Positions 9,448-19,578 of a DNA stretch of 64,000 bases are shown one piece after another. The stretch spans positions 1,488,001 through 1,552,000 of the forward strand of contig CBDCTL010000024.1 in assembly GCA_965222015.1 (NCBI GenBank), read 5' to 3'. The notes under the pieces are model-generated. The model made no database searches, was not told the origin of the DNA, and saw only the letters and a list, made by a program, of their open reading frames with translations. The stretch comes from JANQPX01 sp965222015. GTDB taxonomy: Bacteria > Pseudomonadota > Alphaproteobacteria > Geminicoccales > Geminicoccaceae. Within the stretch, counting starts at the first letter, position 1, and every line of letters begins with the position of its first letter. The position numbers were made by a program, and so were the translations under genes.

Positions 9448-10208
9448 GCCACCGCCTGGGCTGCAGCGCCGCCCTCGAACGCGGCATAGCCGGATTTTTC
9501 CAGTTCCAGCGCGAGTTCCTTGCCGCCGGAGCGCACGATGCGCCCGTCCAGCATGACGTGGACGACGTCGGGCACGATGTAGTCGAGCAGGCGCTGATAG
9601 TGGGTGATGACCACCATGGCGCGATCCGGCGAGCGGAGCTGGTTGACGCCGTCCGCGACGGTCTTGAGGGCGTCGATGTCGAGGCCGCTGTCGGTTTCGT
9701 CGAGGATCGCGAGCTTCGGCTCCAGCACCGCCATCTGCAGGATCTCGTTCCTCTTCTTCTCGCCGCCGGAGAAGCCGAAATTCACCGCGCGCTTCAAGAG
9801 GTCGGGCTTCACGCCGACGATTTTCGCCTTTTCGCGCACCAGCTTCAGAAAGGCGGCGGCGTCGATTTCGTCCTCGCCTTTCGCGCGGCGGATCGAATTG
9901 AGTGCGGTTCGCAGAAAGTACATGTTGGCGACACCCGGGATCTCGACAGGGTACTGAAACGCCAGAAACAGCCCTGCCGCGGCACGCTCCTCCGGCTCCA
10001 TCTCCAGAAGGTCCTCGCCTTCATAGGCGACGCTGCCGCCGGTCACCTCGTAGCCGTCGCGGCCGGCGAGCATATAGGCAAGCGTGCTCTTGCCGGAACC
10101 GTTGGGGCCCATGATCGCATGCACTTCCCCGGCTTTCACGCCGAGGTCCAGCCCCTTCAGGATCTCTTTGTCTTCGACCTGGGCCTGCAAATTCTCAATC
10201 TTCAGCAT
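9444..10208 (-). CDS. sufC: SufC ATPase of the SufBCD complex
   Basis: SufC is the ABC-type ATPase that drives conformational change in SufBCD during cluster assembly; it is cytoplasmic and not a transporter. Seen: Walker A GPNGSGKSTLAYMLAG near residues 34-49, the family-specific signature FSGGEKKRNEILQ, and Walker B LAILDETDSGLDID. At 254 residues it is standard length. The ATG at 10208 is clear. A 79-base gap separates it from sufB, the largest gap in the operon; no hairpin or promoter is evident in it. Confidence 0.96.
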   Translation of the reverse strand: MLKIENLQAQVEDKEILKGLDLGVKAGEVHAIMGPNGSGKSTLAYMLAGRDGYEVTGGSVAYEGEDLLEMEPEERAAAGLFLAFQYPVEIPGVANMYFLRTALNSIRRAKGEDEIDAAAFLKLVREKAKIVGVKPDLLKRAVNFGFSGGEKKRNEILQMAVLEPKLAILDETDSGLDIDALKTVADGVNQLRSPDRAMVVITHYQRLLDYIVPDVVHVMLDGRIVRSGGKELALELEKSGYAAFEGGAAAQAVA

Positions 10209-10287
10209 CCGTGTCCCTCAAACCCCCAAAACGTGTCTCGGACGGCCTTGCACAGTCTCAGGCAAGTCAACGGTGAACGCCGTGCGT

Positions 10288-11733
<1,446 letters not shown>

Positions 11734-11745
11734 GGGTGTTCTCTC

Positions 11746-12231
11746 CTAACCGTTCTCGGCGGTGTTCGCCGGAATTCGTCTGTCGATGCCGCCACCGGAA
11801 TCCACCGGAGCCGCGAACGCTTCGGGGATGGTCAGCGCCATCTCCTCGATGTTGATGCCGTCCAGAGCACCCCGGATGGCGTCGTTGATGCGCTGCCAGT
11901 TGGCGCGCGCCGGACAGAGGCTTTCGATGTCGCAGGCGCCCGAACCCTCTTCGATGCAGGCGGTGAGCGCGATCGGACCTTCGATCGCGGTGATCACTTC
12001 GGCGACCGTGATCTCGCCGCCCGGTCTGGAGAGGCCGTAGCCGCCCTTGGCGCCGCGATGCGAGATCAGGAGATCCGCGCGGGTCAGCGTCTTCAGGATC
12101 TTGCTTACGGTCGGCTGCGGAATCAGGCTGTCGTTCGCGATCTCGGCGGCGCTGAACTGCCGATCCGGCCGGCGCGCCAGATTGGTCATGATCACGATGC
12201 CGTAATCCGCGAGTTTGCTCAGCCGGAACAC
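11746..12231 (-). CDS. Rrf2-family Fe-S sensing regulator of the SUF operon
   Basis: An Rrf2/IscR-family DNA-binding protein that leads the SUF operon and probably represses it when Fe-S clusters are plentiful. Seen: an N-terminal winged helix (RLSKLADYGIVIMTNLA, then QPTVSKILKTLTRADLL) and a cluster-binding loop with three cysteines spaced as in IscR-type sensors (CIEEGSGACDIESLC, near residues 92-106). Length is 161 residues. It most resembles the SUF-associated regulator subfamily rather than classical IscR. An IscR type-1-like operator lies 45 bases upstream, consistent with autoregulation. Confidence 0.92.
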   Translation of the reverse strand: MFRLSKLADYGIVIMTNLARRPDRQFSAAEIANDSLIPQPTVSKILKTLTRADLLISHRGAKGGYGLSRPGGEITVAEVITAIEGPIALTACIEEGSGACDIESLCPARANWQRINDAIRGALDGINIEEMALTIPEAFAAPVDSGGGIDRRIPANTAENG

Positions 12232-12275
12232 GCTCTCTGCCTCGCCGAATCGATAATTTTCACCCCTACCGAAAC

Positions 12276-12300
12276 AATATGGACCATTTCAGTCCCATAT
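12276..12300 (-). promoter_or_regulatory. Candidate Rrf2/IscR-type operator before the SUF operon
   Basis: A 25-bp imperfect palindrome. Read on the minus strand it starts ATA, has GACTGAAAT in the centre and GGTC on the far side, matching most of the IscR type-1 pattern ATA-N3-GACTRwwwYAGTC. It lies 45 bases upstream of the regulator start codon. A TTGACA at 12330-12335 (minus strand) could be the -35 box of the promoter it controls, though no good -10 is seen at standard spacing. The site is read from the sequence; its use is inferred. Confidence 0.6.
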
Positions 12301-12425
12301 GCAGAGTAATGTGTCCATCCGCCCTTCGATGTCAAGCCGCAATCGTGGAAAACCGCGGCCTCAGGGCGTCCTGCGGCCAATCTTAGAAAACGTCCAGTTC
12401 GAGAACGGGAAACGATGGACGGCGA

Positions 12426-12674
12426 TCAGCGATCGCCCTCGATATGGAAGACCAGCTTTTCCAGCGGCGCCCTGCCCTCGCCGGATCCGGCGCGCCCGGA
12501 TTTCTCGAATGTCTGCGGCTCGCCGGTCTCGGCAAGCCTTTCGAGGGTATCGAGCAGGCGTCGAAAGCCTTTTCGATCGAGATGCACGCTCAGCGTCTCG
12601 CCCTCGCGGGCCATCTCGAAACGCGCCTTGCCCCTCGGCACGGTCTTCCCCCTGATTCCGGTCTCCGTCGCCAT
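12426..12674 (-). CDS. Small hypothetical protein (82 aa)
   Basis: A short gene I cannot assign. The ATG at 12674 is preceded by a purine-rich AGGGGG at good spacing. The protein is basic at the start and has a strand-helix-strand look: a segment EGETLSVHLDRKGFRRLLDTL, a leucine-rich helix, a short charged linker, and an ending LEKLVFHIEGD. No signal peptide or membrane segment is present. It lies 26 bases downstream of the radical SAM gene on the same strand and may be co-transcribed with it. Confidence 0.6.
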   Translation of the reverse strand: MATETGIRGKTVPRGKARFEMAREGETLSVHLDRKGFRRLLDTLERLAETGEPQTFEKSGRAGSGEGRAPLEKLVFHIEGDR

Positions 12675-12700
12675 GACAATGCCCCCTGATAATCTTTGCC

Positions 12701-13792
12701 CTAAAGCAACCGCAATTGATCGCCGGGCTTTTGGAACAAATCGGTCCGCAGATCCGGGATCTCCCGGTCCAGGCCGAGACGCTTTCTCGCCAGCCGGAAC
12801 CGGCGGCCGATCAACGTCGCATAGGCGCCCTCGCCCCGCATGCGATGGCCGAAGCGGGGGTCGTTCAGACGCCCGCCGCGGCATTGCCGCTGCAAGGAAA
12901 GGACCTTGTTCGCCTTCATCGGCTCGTGATGTACCAGCCAGTTTCTGAACAGATCCTTAATCTCGTGCGGCATGCGCAGGAGCGTATAGGTGGCCCGCCA
13001 GGCGCCGCGTTCGGCGGCCGCCTCCATGATCGCCTCGGTCTCGTGATCGGTGAGCCCGGGCATGATCGGCGCTATCATGACCAGGGTCGGGATCCCGGCC
13101 TCGGCCAGGGCCTGCACCGCTTCCAGCCGGCGATGGGGAGCGGCGGCGCGCGGTTCCATCCTTCGCGCCAGCGCCGGATCGAGCGTTGTGATCGAGACGG
13201 CGACCGCCGTCAGCGTCTTCGCCGCCATGGCTTCGAGCAGATCGAGATCGCGCAGCACGCCTGCGGATTTGGTGACGATGGTGAGCGGGTGGTCGTGGCG
13301 CGCCAGCACCTCGACGACCCTTCGGGTGATCTGCAACCTGCGTTCGACCGGCTGATAGGGATCGGTGTTCGCACCGAGCGCGATCGGCGAGCAGCGATAG
13401 CCGGGCCGCGCCAGCTCCTGGACCAGGAGTTCGGCCGCATCGTGCTTCGCCCAGATCCTGGTCTCGAAGTCGAGGCCGGGCGACAGGCCGAGAAGGGCGT
13501 GGGAGGGCCGCGCATAGCAGTAGATGCAGCCATGCTCGCAGCCGCGATAGGGGTTGATCGACTGATCGAACGGGATGTCCGGCGACTGGTTTCTCGCGAT
13601 CACCGAGCGCGAGCGGTCGGGGCTGATTTCGGTTGCCGGCCGGCCCTTGTCTTCGCGCGCGGCGGCGAGCGAGTCCCAGCCGTCGTCGAACGGCGCCTGG
13701 TCCAGGCGGTCGAACCGGGACACCGGGTTGAGCGTCGCCCCGCGGCCTTTGAAAAGGCGGTTTTCCATGTCGCTGTATTCCGATTTCGTCAT
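12701..13792 (-). CDS. PA0069-family radical SAM protein
   Basis: A radical SAM protein of the SplB-like/PA0069 family; its reaction is not established. Seen: NPYRGCEHGCIYCYARPSH, with the CxxxCxxC that binds the [4Fe-4S]-SAM cluster, LGANTDPYQPVE, TKSAGVLRDLDLL and IMPGLTDHE, all typical of the family, and an N-terminal KGRGATLNPVSRF. I start at ATG 13792 (363 residues); ATG 13768, just before KGRGA, is an equally plausible start, and one at 13852 would overlap the divergent gene. There is no photolyase-type chromophore domain. Confidence 0.88.
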   Translation of the reverse strand: MTKSEYSDMENRLFKGRGATLNPVSRFDRLDQAPFDDGWDSLAAAREDKGRPATEISPDRSRSVIARNQSPDIPFDQSINPYRGCEHGCIYCYARPSHALLGLSPGLDFETRIWAKHDAAELLVQELARPGYRCSPIALGANTDPYQPVERRLQITRRVVEVLARHDHPLTIVTKSAGVLRDLDLLEAMAAKTLTAVAVSITTLDPALARRMEPRAAAPHRRLEAVQALAEAGIPTLVMIAPIMPGLTDHETEAIMEAAAERGAWRATYTLLRMPHEIKDLFRNWLVHHEPMKANKVLSLQRQCRGGRLNDPRFGHRMRGEGAYATLIGRRFRLARKRLGLDREIPDLRTDLFQKPGDQLRLL

Positions 13793-13920
13793 GATCGAAA
13801 GTTTAGGACGGCATGAGAACAAATCAAGAACATTCTTCATCACAGACGACACATCTTCCAGGCTTTACGCGGGTGCCAGAAAGCGTAAGCTCCGGGGCTT
13901 TCCGCGACGAGGAGCCGCCG

Positions 13921-15879
13921 ATGCCGACCATCGCCCCCTACGGAACCTGGCGTTCGCCGATCACGCCGGAGAGCCTGACCCGGGCACAGATCGGGCTCGC
14001 CGGCGCCGCCTGCGACCACGGCGTCATGTACTGGCTGGAATCCCGACCGGAAGAAGGCGGCCGCAACGTGGCGGTGCGCTGCGGCGCCGATGGCGAGCCC
14101 ATCGACGACATGACACCGCCGCCGTTCAACGTCAGGACCCGCGTCCACGAATATGGCGGCGGCGCGTTCGCGGTCAAAAACGGCGTGCTGCTGGCCTCGA
14201 ATTTTTCGGATCAGCGGCTCTATCGCCTCGACCCCGGATCGCAGCCGATGGCGCTGACGCCGGAAAACGAGGCGAAGCTTCGCTATGCCGATTTCGCCGT
14301 CGACTCCGCGCGGGGGCTGGTCTACGCGGTCCGGGAGGATCATCGCGGACCCGGCGAGGCGGTGAACGCAATCGTCCGCATCGGGCTCGACGGCGGCGAG
14401 GACGAAGGGACGATCGTCGCGTCCGGCCACGATTTTTTTGCGGCGCCGAGACTATCGCCAGACGGCGGCAGCCTCGCCTTCATCTCCTGGGACCATCCTG
14501 ACATGCCCTGGGACGCAACCACGCTCTGGCTCGGCAAGCTCGACGACGACGGCACAATGAGCGACGTGCGAAAAGTCGCCGGCGGCGAGGGCGTCTCGAT
14601 CATGCAGCCCGCCTTCTCGCCGGGCGGAACGCTTCATTACGTCTCGGACGAGAGCGGCTGGTGGAATCTTTTTCGACTGGGCGGCGACGGAGCGCGGTCG
14701 ATCTGTCCGATGGAGGCGGAGTTCGCGGTGCCCGCCTGGGCGTTCGGCCAGAGCACCTATGGCTTTCTCGGCGAGGACCGGATCCTCGCCGCCTACACCC
14801 GGAACGGCCGCTGGTCGCTCGCCGTCATCGAGGCCGGGAGCCGTGGGGAGGCCGGGAGCGGGGGGCTCGCCCCGATCGATCTGCCGTTCACCTCCTTTTC
14901 GAGCCTCGCCGTCGCCGACGACGGCAGCGCTGTCCTTCGGACCGGCGGCCCGGACCGGTTCGCGGCGATCGTCCGGCTTGATCCGGCGAGTGCGGACTAC
15001 GAGATCGTCAGGGCCGCGGGCACGGTGACGCCCGAACTGTCCTCCCTCTCGATCCCGGAGGCGATTTCCTTTCCGACCGAGGGCGGCGCCACCGCCTACG
15101 GCCTCTATTACCCACCGAGCAACCCGGATTTCACTGCGCCGGCGTCCGAAAAACCGCCGTTGATCGTGAAAAGTCATGGGGGGCCAACCGGCAATACCTC
15201 GGATCAACTCAATCTCGCGACCCAGTTCTGGACCTCGCGCGGCTTCGCCCTGGTGGACGTCGACTATGGCGGCAGCACCGGCTATGGCCGCGCCTATCGC
15301 GAACGGTTGAACGGCCGCTGGGGCGAGGTCGACGTGCTGGATTGCGTGAACGCCGCCCGGCATCTGGCGGGTGCAGGCAAAGCCGATCCTGCCCGCCTCG
15401 CCATCACCGGCGGTAGTGCGGGCGGCTTCACGACCCTCGCCGCCCTCGCCTTCCACGACCTGTTCGCCGCTGGCGCCAGCCATTACGGCGTTTCCGATCT
15501 CGAAGCGCTCGCCAAAGAGACCCACAAATTCGAAAGCCGCTATCTCGACAATCTCATCGGGCCGTACCCGGCCAGGGTCGACCTCTACAAAGCGCGGTCG
15601 CCGATCCGCCATGTCGACGGGCTGAAAAGCCCGATGATCTTCTTCCAGGGCCTCGAGGACGTGATCGTGCCGCCGAATCAGGCGGAGATGATGGTCGACG
15701 CCCTTCGCGGGAAGGGCATCCCGGTCGCCTATCTCGCCTTCGAGGGCGAGCAGCACGGCTTTCGAAAAGCCGAAACCATCCACACCGTCCGCCGCGCCGA
15801 ACTCGCCTTTTACGGTCGGGTCTTCGGCTTCGAGCCCGCGGACGGTTTTTCGGAACTCGTCATCGAGAACCTGGATTGA
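13921..15879 (+). CDS. S9-family prolyl oligopeptidase-like peptidase
   Basis: A serine peptidase of the prolyl oligopeptidase clan (S9): an N-terminal beta-propeller of about 400 residues followed by an alpha/beta-hydrolase domain. Seen: nucleophile elbow GGSAGGFTTLAAL, acid GLEDVIVPP and histidine in EGEQHGFRKAE. No signal peptide is seen, so it is probably cytoplasmic. I start at ATG 13921, preceded by GAGGAG; an upstream in-frame ATG at 13813 would add 36 residues of unconvincing sequence. Its start faces the divergent radical SAM gene. An in-frame near-repeat (GEAGS) at about 14833-14865 marks a loop in the propeller. Confidence 0.92.
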   Translation: MPTIAPYGTWRSPITPESLTRAQIGLAGAACDHGVMYWLESRPEEGGRNVAVRCGADGEPIDDMTPPPFNVRTRVHEYGGGAFAVKNGVLLASNFSDQRLYRLDPGSQPMALTPENEAKLRYADFAVDSARGLVYAVREDHRGPGEAVNAIVRIGLDGGEDEGTIVASGHDFFAAPRLSPDGGSLAFISWDHPDMPWDATTLWLGKLDDDGTMSDVRKVAGGEGVSIMQPAFSPGGTLHYVSDESGWWNLFRLGGDGARSICPMEAEFAVPAWAFGQSTYGFLGEDRILAAYTRNGRWSLAVIEAGSRGEAGSGGLAPIDLPFTSFSSLAVADDGSAVLRTGGPDRFAAIVRLDPASADYEIVRAAGTVTPELSSLSIPEAISFPTEGGATAYGLYYPPSNPDFTAPASEKPPLIVKSHGGPTGNTSDQLNLATQFWTSRGFALVDVDYGGSTGYGRAYRERLNGRWGEVDVLDCVNAARHLAGAGKADPARLAITGGSAGGFTTLAALAFHDLFAAGASHYGVSDLEALAKETHKFESRYLDNLIGPYPARVDLYKARSPIRHVDGLKSPMIFFQGLEDVIVPPNQAEMMVDALRGKGIPVAYLAFEGEQHGFRKAETIHTVRRAELAFYGRVFGFEPADGFSELVIENLD

Positions 15880-15913
15880 AGGCGACGGTTTTTGGCGCAG
15901 GGTTTGGCGGCGA

Positions 15914-17743
15914 TCACGAGACCTGGGCCGGCCGACCGTCGGCCGCGGCCGTGAACACCTCCACCTCCGCCTCCCGGCCGCGCAGCGCGTGAAAACCGAG
16001 CGAACGGATCTCGATCGACCGATCGAGCGCCTGTCTGGTTTCGGCACTCATCAAAATCGCCACCTCGGCGTCCGGCAGGAGCGTCTTGCCGAGCGCTTCG
16101 AGCCTCTGCGCCATGTTCACGGCGTCGCCGACCACCGTGTAGTTCAGCCGCGAGATCGTGCCGATATTGCCGGCGACCACGTCGCCGCTGTGGATGCCGA
16201 TGCGCAGGCGCACCGGATCGGGACGGCTCTGATTGTCCCTCGTGATCGCCGCCCGCAGGTGACTCGCCGCGCGCACCGCGCGGCCCGCCTGGTCCGGCTC
16301 GGCGTCGATCGCTCCCCAATGGGCCATGACGCCGTCGCCCATGAACTTGTCGACGATGCCGCCTTCGGCCTCGATGCAGCCGGTGATGAGGGCGAGCTGA
16401 GCGTTCAGGAAATCGGCGGTCTCCTCGGCACTCATGCGCTCGGCGCGCGGCGTGAAGTCGACGATGTCGGCCATCATGATCGTCACCGGCTTGACCTCGG
16501 AGCGGATGGCGTCGACGTCGCCAGCCTCCACCAGCCGTGCCACCAGGCCTTTCGGCACATAGCGCGAGAAGCCGCGAAGGGCGGCGACCATGCCGTCGAA
16601 GGCGCGGCCGGCATCGTCGAGCTCGGCGATGCGGGAGCGGGGCAGCACCGGCACCCGGTCGAAGTCGAGCGCGCGCACCAGACCGGCGGCATCAGCCAGT
16701 TCCGCGATCGGCCTGCGCAGAAAGCGCCCGAACAGAAAGGTCGCGGCGACCGTGAGCAACACGATCAGCAACGACAGCACGCCGCTCGCGACCATGCGCT
16801 CGAACTGGGTGCCGATCGCGTCCTCGGGAAAATAGCTGCCGACCAGCCAGGGCGTGTCGGCGTATTCGTCGAGCGGCTGATAGAGGAAGACGTAGCCCCG
16901 ATCGTCGTAGTGACCGCTGCCGGCGACCAGCTTCCGTTCCTCCCATCCGTCCCTCCAGATTTCCGCGAGCACCGGGTCGCCGATCTCGGCGATGCTCGGC
17001 AAGGGTCGTTCGCGGCTCAGGCCGTCGAGCGGCTCGATGAGGCGGGGATGGGCGAGCACATAGTCGCGATCATAGAGAATGAAGGCGTTCTGGCCGACCT
17101 CCACCTCCAGCTCGCGCAGAAATCTGGACAGTGCCCGCACCGTGACGAGCGCTGTCACGATGCCTCGAAAATCACCGTCGGTGTAAACCGGCACGCGCAG
17201 GTTCAGGAATGTCCCGGGCAAGGAATCGTAGATGGGCGGACCCCAGACCGCAGCGCGCTTTTCGCGGGCCTGACGCAACGCCTGATCCAGCTCCTCCAGC
17301 ACCGGCCAGGGCTCACGATCGGTGACAATGTCGTTGCCTCGGTAATAGGCGGCGACGCGCGTCCTGTCCGATCGATCGAAGAAGGCGAGCGCCGAGATCT
17401 CCGGCGTCGACGCCAGCAGGCTGCGCAGAAGCGGTGCGATCTCGTCGTCTCCCTCGGGATCGATGCGCGCCTCGGCGATCTCGTCGGCGATCACGCTGGC
17501 GGGTGCCAGGGTGGCGTCCAGATAATGCCGCGTCTGTGCGCTGAGCGCGCCGAGGAAGAGGCGGCTCTTGTCGTTCAGGAGTTCGGTGGTGTTCTTGAAG
17601 ACCGCGGACAGCGTCACCCAGAGGAGGAGTCCGAGAGCCGCCGCGACCAGCCCGCCGAGGCCGATGCCGAGCCAGCCGGCGATCGAGAGGCGTTTTCGCG
17701 GCCGTCCGGTCGTTTCCTGACGCAGATCGGCGGACGAGGTCAT
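15914..17743 (-). CDS. Membrane class III adenylate/guanylate cyclase with HAMP
   Basis: A membrane-bound nucleotide cyclase, probably making cAMP, with an external sensor. Seen in order: a membrane segment near residues 22-45, a ~270-residue external region resembling a Cache sensor, a second membrane segment (GVLSLLIVLLTVAATFLFG), a HAMP-like linker, and a C-terminal class III catalytic domain with metal aspartates in MMADIVDFTPRAE and DKFMGDGVMAHWG and the NYTVVGDAVNMAQRLE motif. ATG 17743 gives 609 residues; an upstream extension to 17908 would overlap the esterase gene. It follows that gene by 22 bases and may be in its operon. Confidence 0.92.
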   Translation of the reverse strand: MTSSADLRQETTGRPRKRLSIAGWLGIGLGGLVAAALGLLLWVTLSAVFKNTTELLNDKSRLFLGALSAQTRHYLDATLAPASVIADEIAEARIDPEGDDEIAPLLRSLLASTPEISALAFFDRSDRTRVAAYYRGNDIVTDREPWPVLEELDQALRQAREKRAAVWGPPIYDSLPGTFLNLRVPVYTDGDFRGIVTALVTVRALSRFLRELEVEVGQNAFILYDRDYVLAHPRLIEPLDGLSRERPLPSIAEIGDPVLAEIWRDGWEERKLVAGSGHYDDRGYVFLYQPLDEYADTPWLVGSYFPEDAIGTQFERMVASGVLSLLIVLLTVAATFLFGRFLRRPIAELADAAGLVRALDFDRVPVLPRSRIAELDDAGRAFDGMVAALRGFSRYVPKGLVARLVEAGDVDAIRSEVKPVTIMMADIVDFTPRAERMSAEETADFLNAQLALITGCIEAEGGIVDKFMGDGVMAHWGAIDAEPDQAGRAVRAASHLRAAITRDNQSRPDPVRLRIGIHSGDVVAGNIGTISRLNYTVVGDAVNMAQRLEALGKTLLPDAEVAILMSAETRQALDRSIEIRSLGFHALRGREAEVEVFTAAADGRPAQVS

Positions 17744-17765
17744 GGCGAGGGCGCCGGATAGGCCA

Positions 17766-18428
17766 TCAGTGATCGGCGTCTTCGAACGCCTTAGAAAGGA
17801 ACGCGGCGCCGGCGGCGATGCCTTCCGGGTCGATGCCGTGGGGCAGGTTCGGGCGCACCGACCATTGCACCGGAATGCCGGCCGCCTGCAGTCCGGCGAC
17901 CGCCGCATGCAGCGCCTGAACCGGCACGACCGGGTCGGCGTCGCCGTGGATCAGGAGCGTGGGCGGCTTGCTCGACGCCTCCTCGGCGAGCGTCTCGCCG
18001 CCGATCAGGGCGCCGGAAAAGCCGAGCACGCCCGCCATCGCCCGGGCCCGTCTGGGCGCCACGTAGAGGGACATCATGGTGCCTTGGGAAAAGCCGAGCA
18101 GCGCCAGCTTCCGGTCGTCGAGGCCGAGACGCTCCAGCTCCTCGTCGATGAAGGCGTCGACCAGCGGTGCTGCGGCCTTGACGCCGTTCAGCATCGCGTC
18201 CGGGCGGCGGTCCGAGAGGGAGAACCACTGATAGCCCACCGGCGCCATGTCGCAGGCGGCGGGACCGTTCGGCGCGACGAAGCGCGCATGGGGCAGCGCC
18301 GGCGCCAGCGTCTGGGAGAGGCTGATCAGATCGGCGCCGTCCGCGCCGACGCCGTGCAGAAGGACCACCAGCTGGCGGGGTGGACCGCCTGCGGCCGGAT
18401 CCGCGCTTGGTCCTTCGAGCGTGCTCAT
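17766..18428 (-). CDS. Phospholipase/carboxylesterase family hydrolase
   Basis: A small alpha/beta hydrolase of the bacterial carboxylesterase (YpfH/Est-like) group that hydrolyses short-chain or lysophospholipid esters in the cytoplasm. Seen: LVVLLHGVGADGADL (oxyanion region), GFSQGTMMSLY with the nucleophile Ser, IHGDADPVVPV with the Asp, and LPHGIDPEG with the His. ATG 18428, preceded by GGGAG, gives 220 residues, the family's usual size. The natural substrate cannot be told from sequence. Confidence 0.92.
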   Translation of the reverse strand: MSTLEGPSADPAAGGPPRQLVVLLHGVGADGADLISLSQTLAPALPHARFVAPNGPAACDMAPVGYQWFSLSDRRPDAMLNGVKAAAPLVDAFIDEELERLGLDDRKLALLGFSQGTMMSLYVAPRRARAMAGVLGFSGALIGGETLAEEASSKPPTLLIHGDADPVVPVQALHAAVAGLQAAGIPVQWSVRPNLPHGIDPEGIAAGAAFLSKAFEDADH

Positions 18429-18657
18429 GACATCTCCCACGGAAAGTCTGCCATCCCGCCCGGCGGATCGTGCATGGATCGTTCGAGGGGCGTCGATGGC
18501 AACGGAACCTTGCCCCGAGGGGCGTTGCCGGGATAATGATCCCGTTGCCGGTTCGTTCGCAAGCCCCGCCTTCGCGTCGGGGTTCACCGAGCCTGCCTTT
18601 TCCGTCTGGGGCCGAGCCCCCGAGGAGCGTCCCGAGGAGCGTCATAGTGGCCGTCCG

Positions 18658-19578
18658 ATGATCAAAGGCTCCGACTTTCTGCCGATGCCCGCGCCTGGAG
18701 CGCCGCCTTCGGTCACCCGTTTCGCGCCGACGCCGTCCGGCTACCTGCATCTCGGCCACGCCTATTCCGCGCTGCTCGCCTGGGAGGCGGCCCGGGCCGG
18801 CAAGGGACGATTTCTGCTGCGCATCGAGGACATCGACGCCGGCCGCTGCCGGCCGGAATTCGAGCAGGGCATTTATGATGACCTCGCCTGGCTCGGCCTC
18901 GGCTGGGACGGCGAGCCCTTTCGCCAGTCCGACCATCTGGCGGGCTATGCGGACGCCCTCGACCGGCTCGACCGTCTGGGCGTGCTCTATCCCTGCTTCT
19001 GCACCCGCCGGCAGATCCGCGCCGAAATCGCCGAGGCCGGCCGCGCACCCCACGGGCCTTCCGGCGAGGCGCTCTATCCCGGCATCTGCAGGCCGCTCGG
19101 GGTCGACGAGCGGAGACGGCGCCTGCAGGCGAGCGAGCCCTACGCGCTCCGGCTCGACGTCGCCCGCGCCCTCGAACTCACCGGTCCCCTCGTCTGGCGT
19201 GATCTTCGGGTCGGCGAGATCCAGGCGGACCCGGCCTCGCTCGGCGACGTGGTCCTGGCGCGCAAGGACGTGCCCACCAGCTATCATCTGGCCGTGACCG
19301 TCGACGACGCGATCCAGGGCGTGACCCTGATCACCCGCGGCGAGGATCTGTTCCACGCCACCCATATCCACCGCCTCCTGCAGACGCTGCTCGGCCTGCC
19401 GACGCCCGACTACTATCACCACAATCTGATCGCCGACTCGGCCGGCGTGCGCATCGCCAAGCGCAATCGCGCGGTCACGCTGCGCACGCTCCGGCATATG
19501 GGCAAGCAGCCTGCCGACATCTGGCGGCTGATCGGCCTGCCCGAGCCGGAGCCGGCCGCCGCCCCGGCCGCGGGATGA
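18658..19578 (+). CDS. gluQ: Glutamyl-Q tRNA(Asp) synthetase
   Basis: GluQ is a truncated glutamyl-tRNA synthetase that attaches glutamate to queuosine at position 34 of tRNA(Asp). Seen: RFAPTPSGYLHLGHAYSAL with the HIGH-type motif, LRIEDIDAGR, a zinc-site region CFCTRR ... YPGICR, and RIAKRNRAV in place of KMSKS. There is no anticodon-binding domain, and the 306-residue length fits the family. ATG 18658 is the likely start. Its stop overlaps the next gene by 4 bases (ATGA). Confidence 0.93.
   Translation: MIKGSDFLPMPAPGAPPSVTRFAPTPSGYLHLGHAYSALLAWEAARAGKGRFLLRIEDIDAGRCRPEFEQGIYDDLAWLGLGWDGEPFRQSDHLAGYADALDRLDRLGVLYPCFCTRRQIRAEIAEAGRAPHGPSGEALYPGICRPLGVDERRRRLQASEPYALRLDVARALELTGPLVWRDLRVGEIQADPASLGDVVLARKDVPTSYHLAVTVDDAIQGVTLITRGEDLFHATHIHRLLQTLLGLPTPDYYHHNLIADSAGVRIAKRNRAVTLRTLRHMGKQPADIWRLIGLPEPEPAAAPAAG

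Noticed and set aside
15914..17908. The 55-residue N-terminal extension of the adenylate cyclase
   Set aside because: It overlaps the upstream esterase gene and has non-family, Arg/Pro-rich sequence; ATG 17743 precedes the membrane segment properly.
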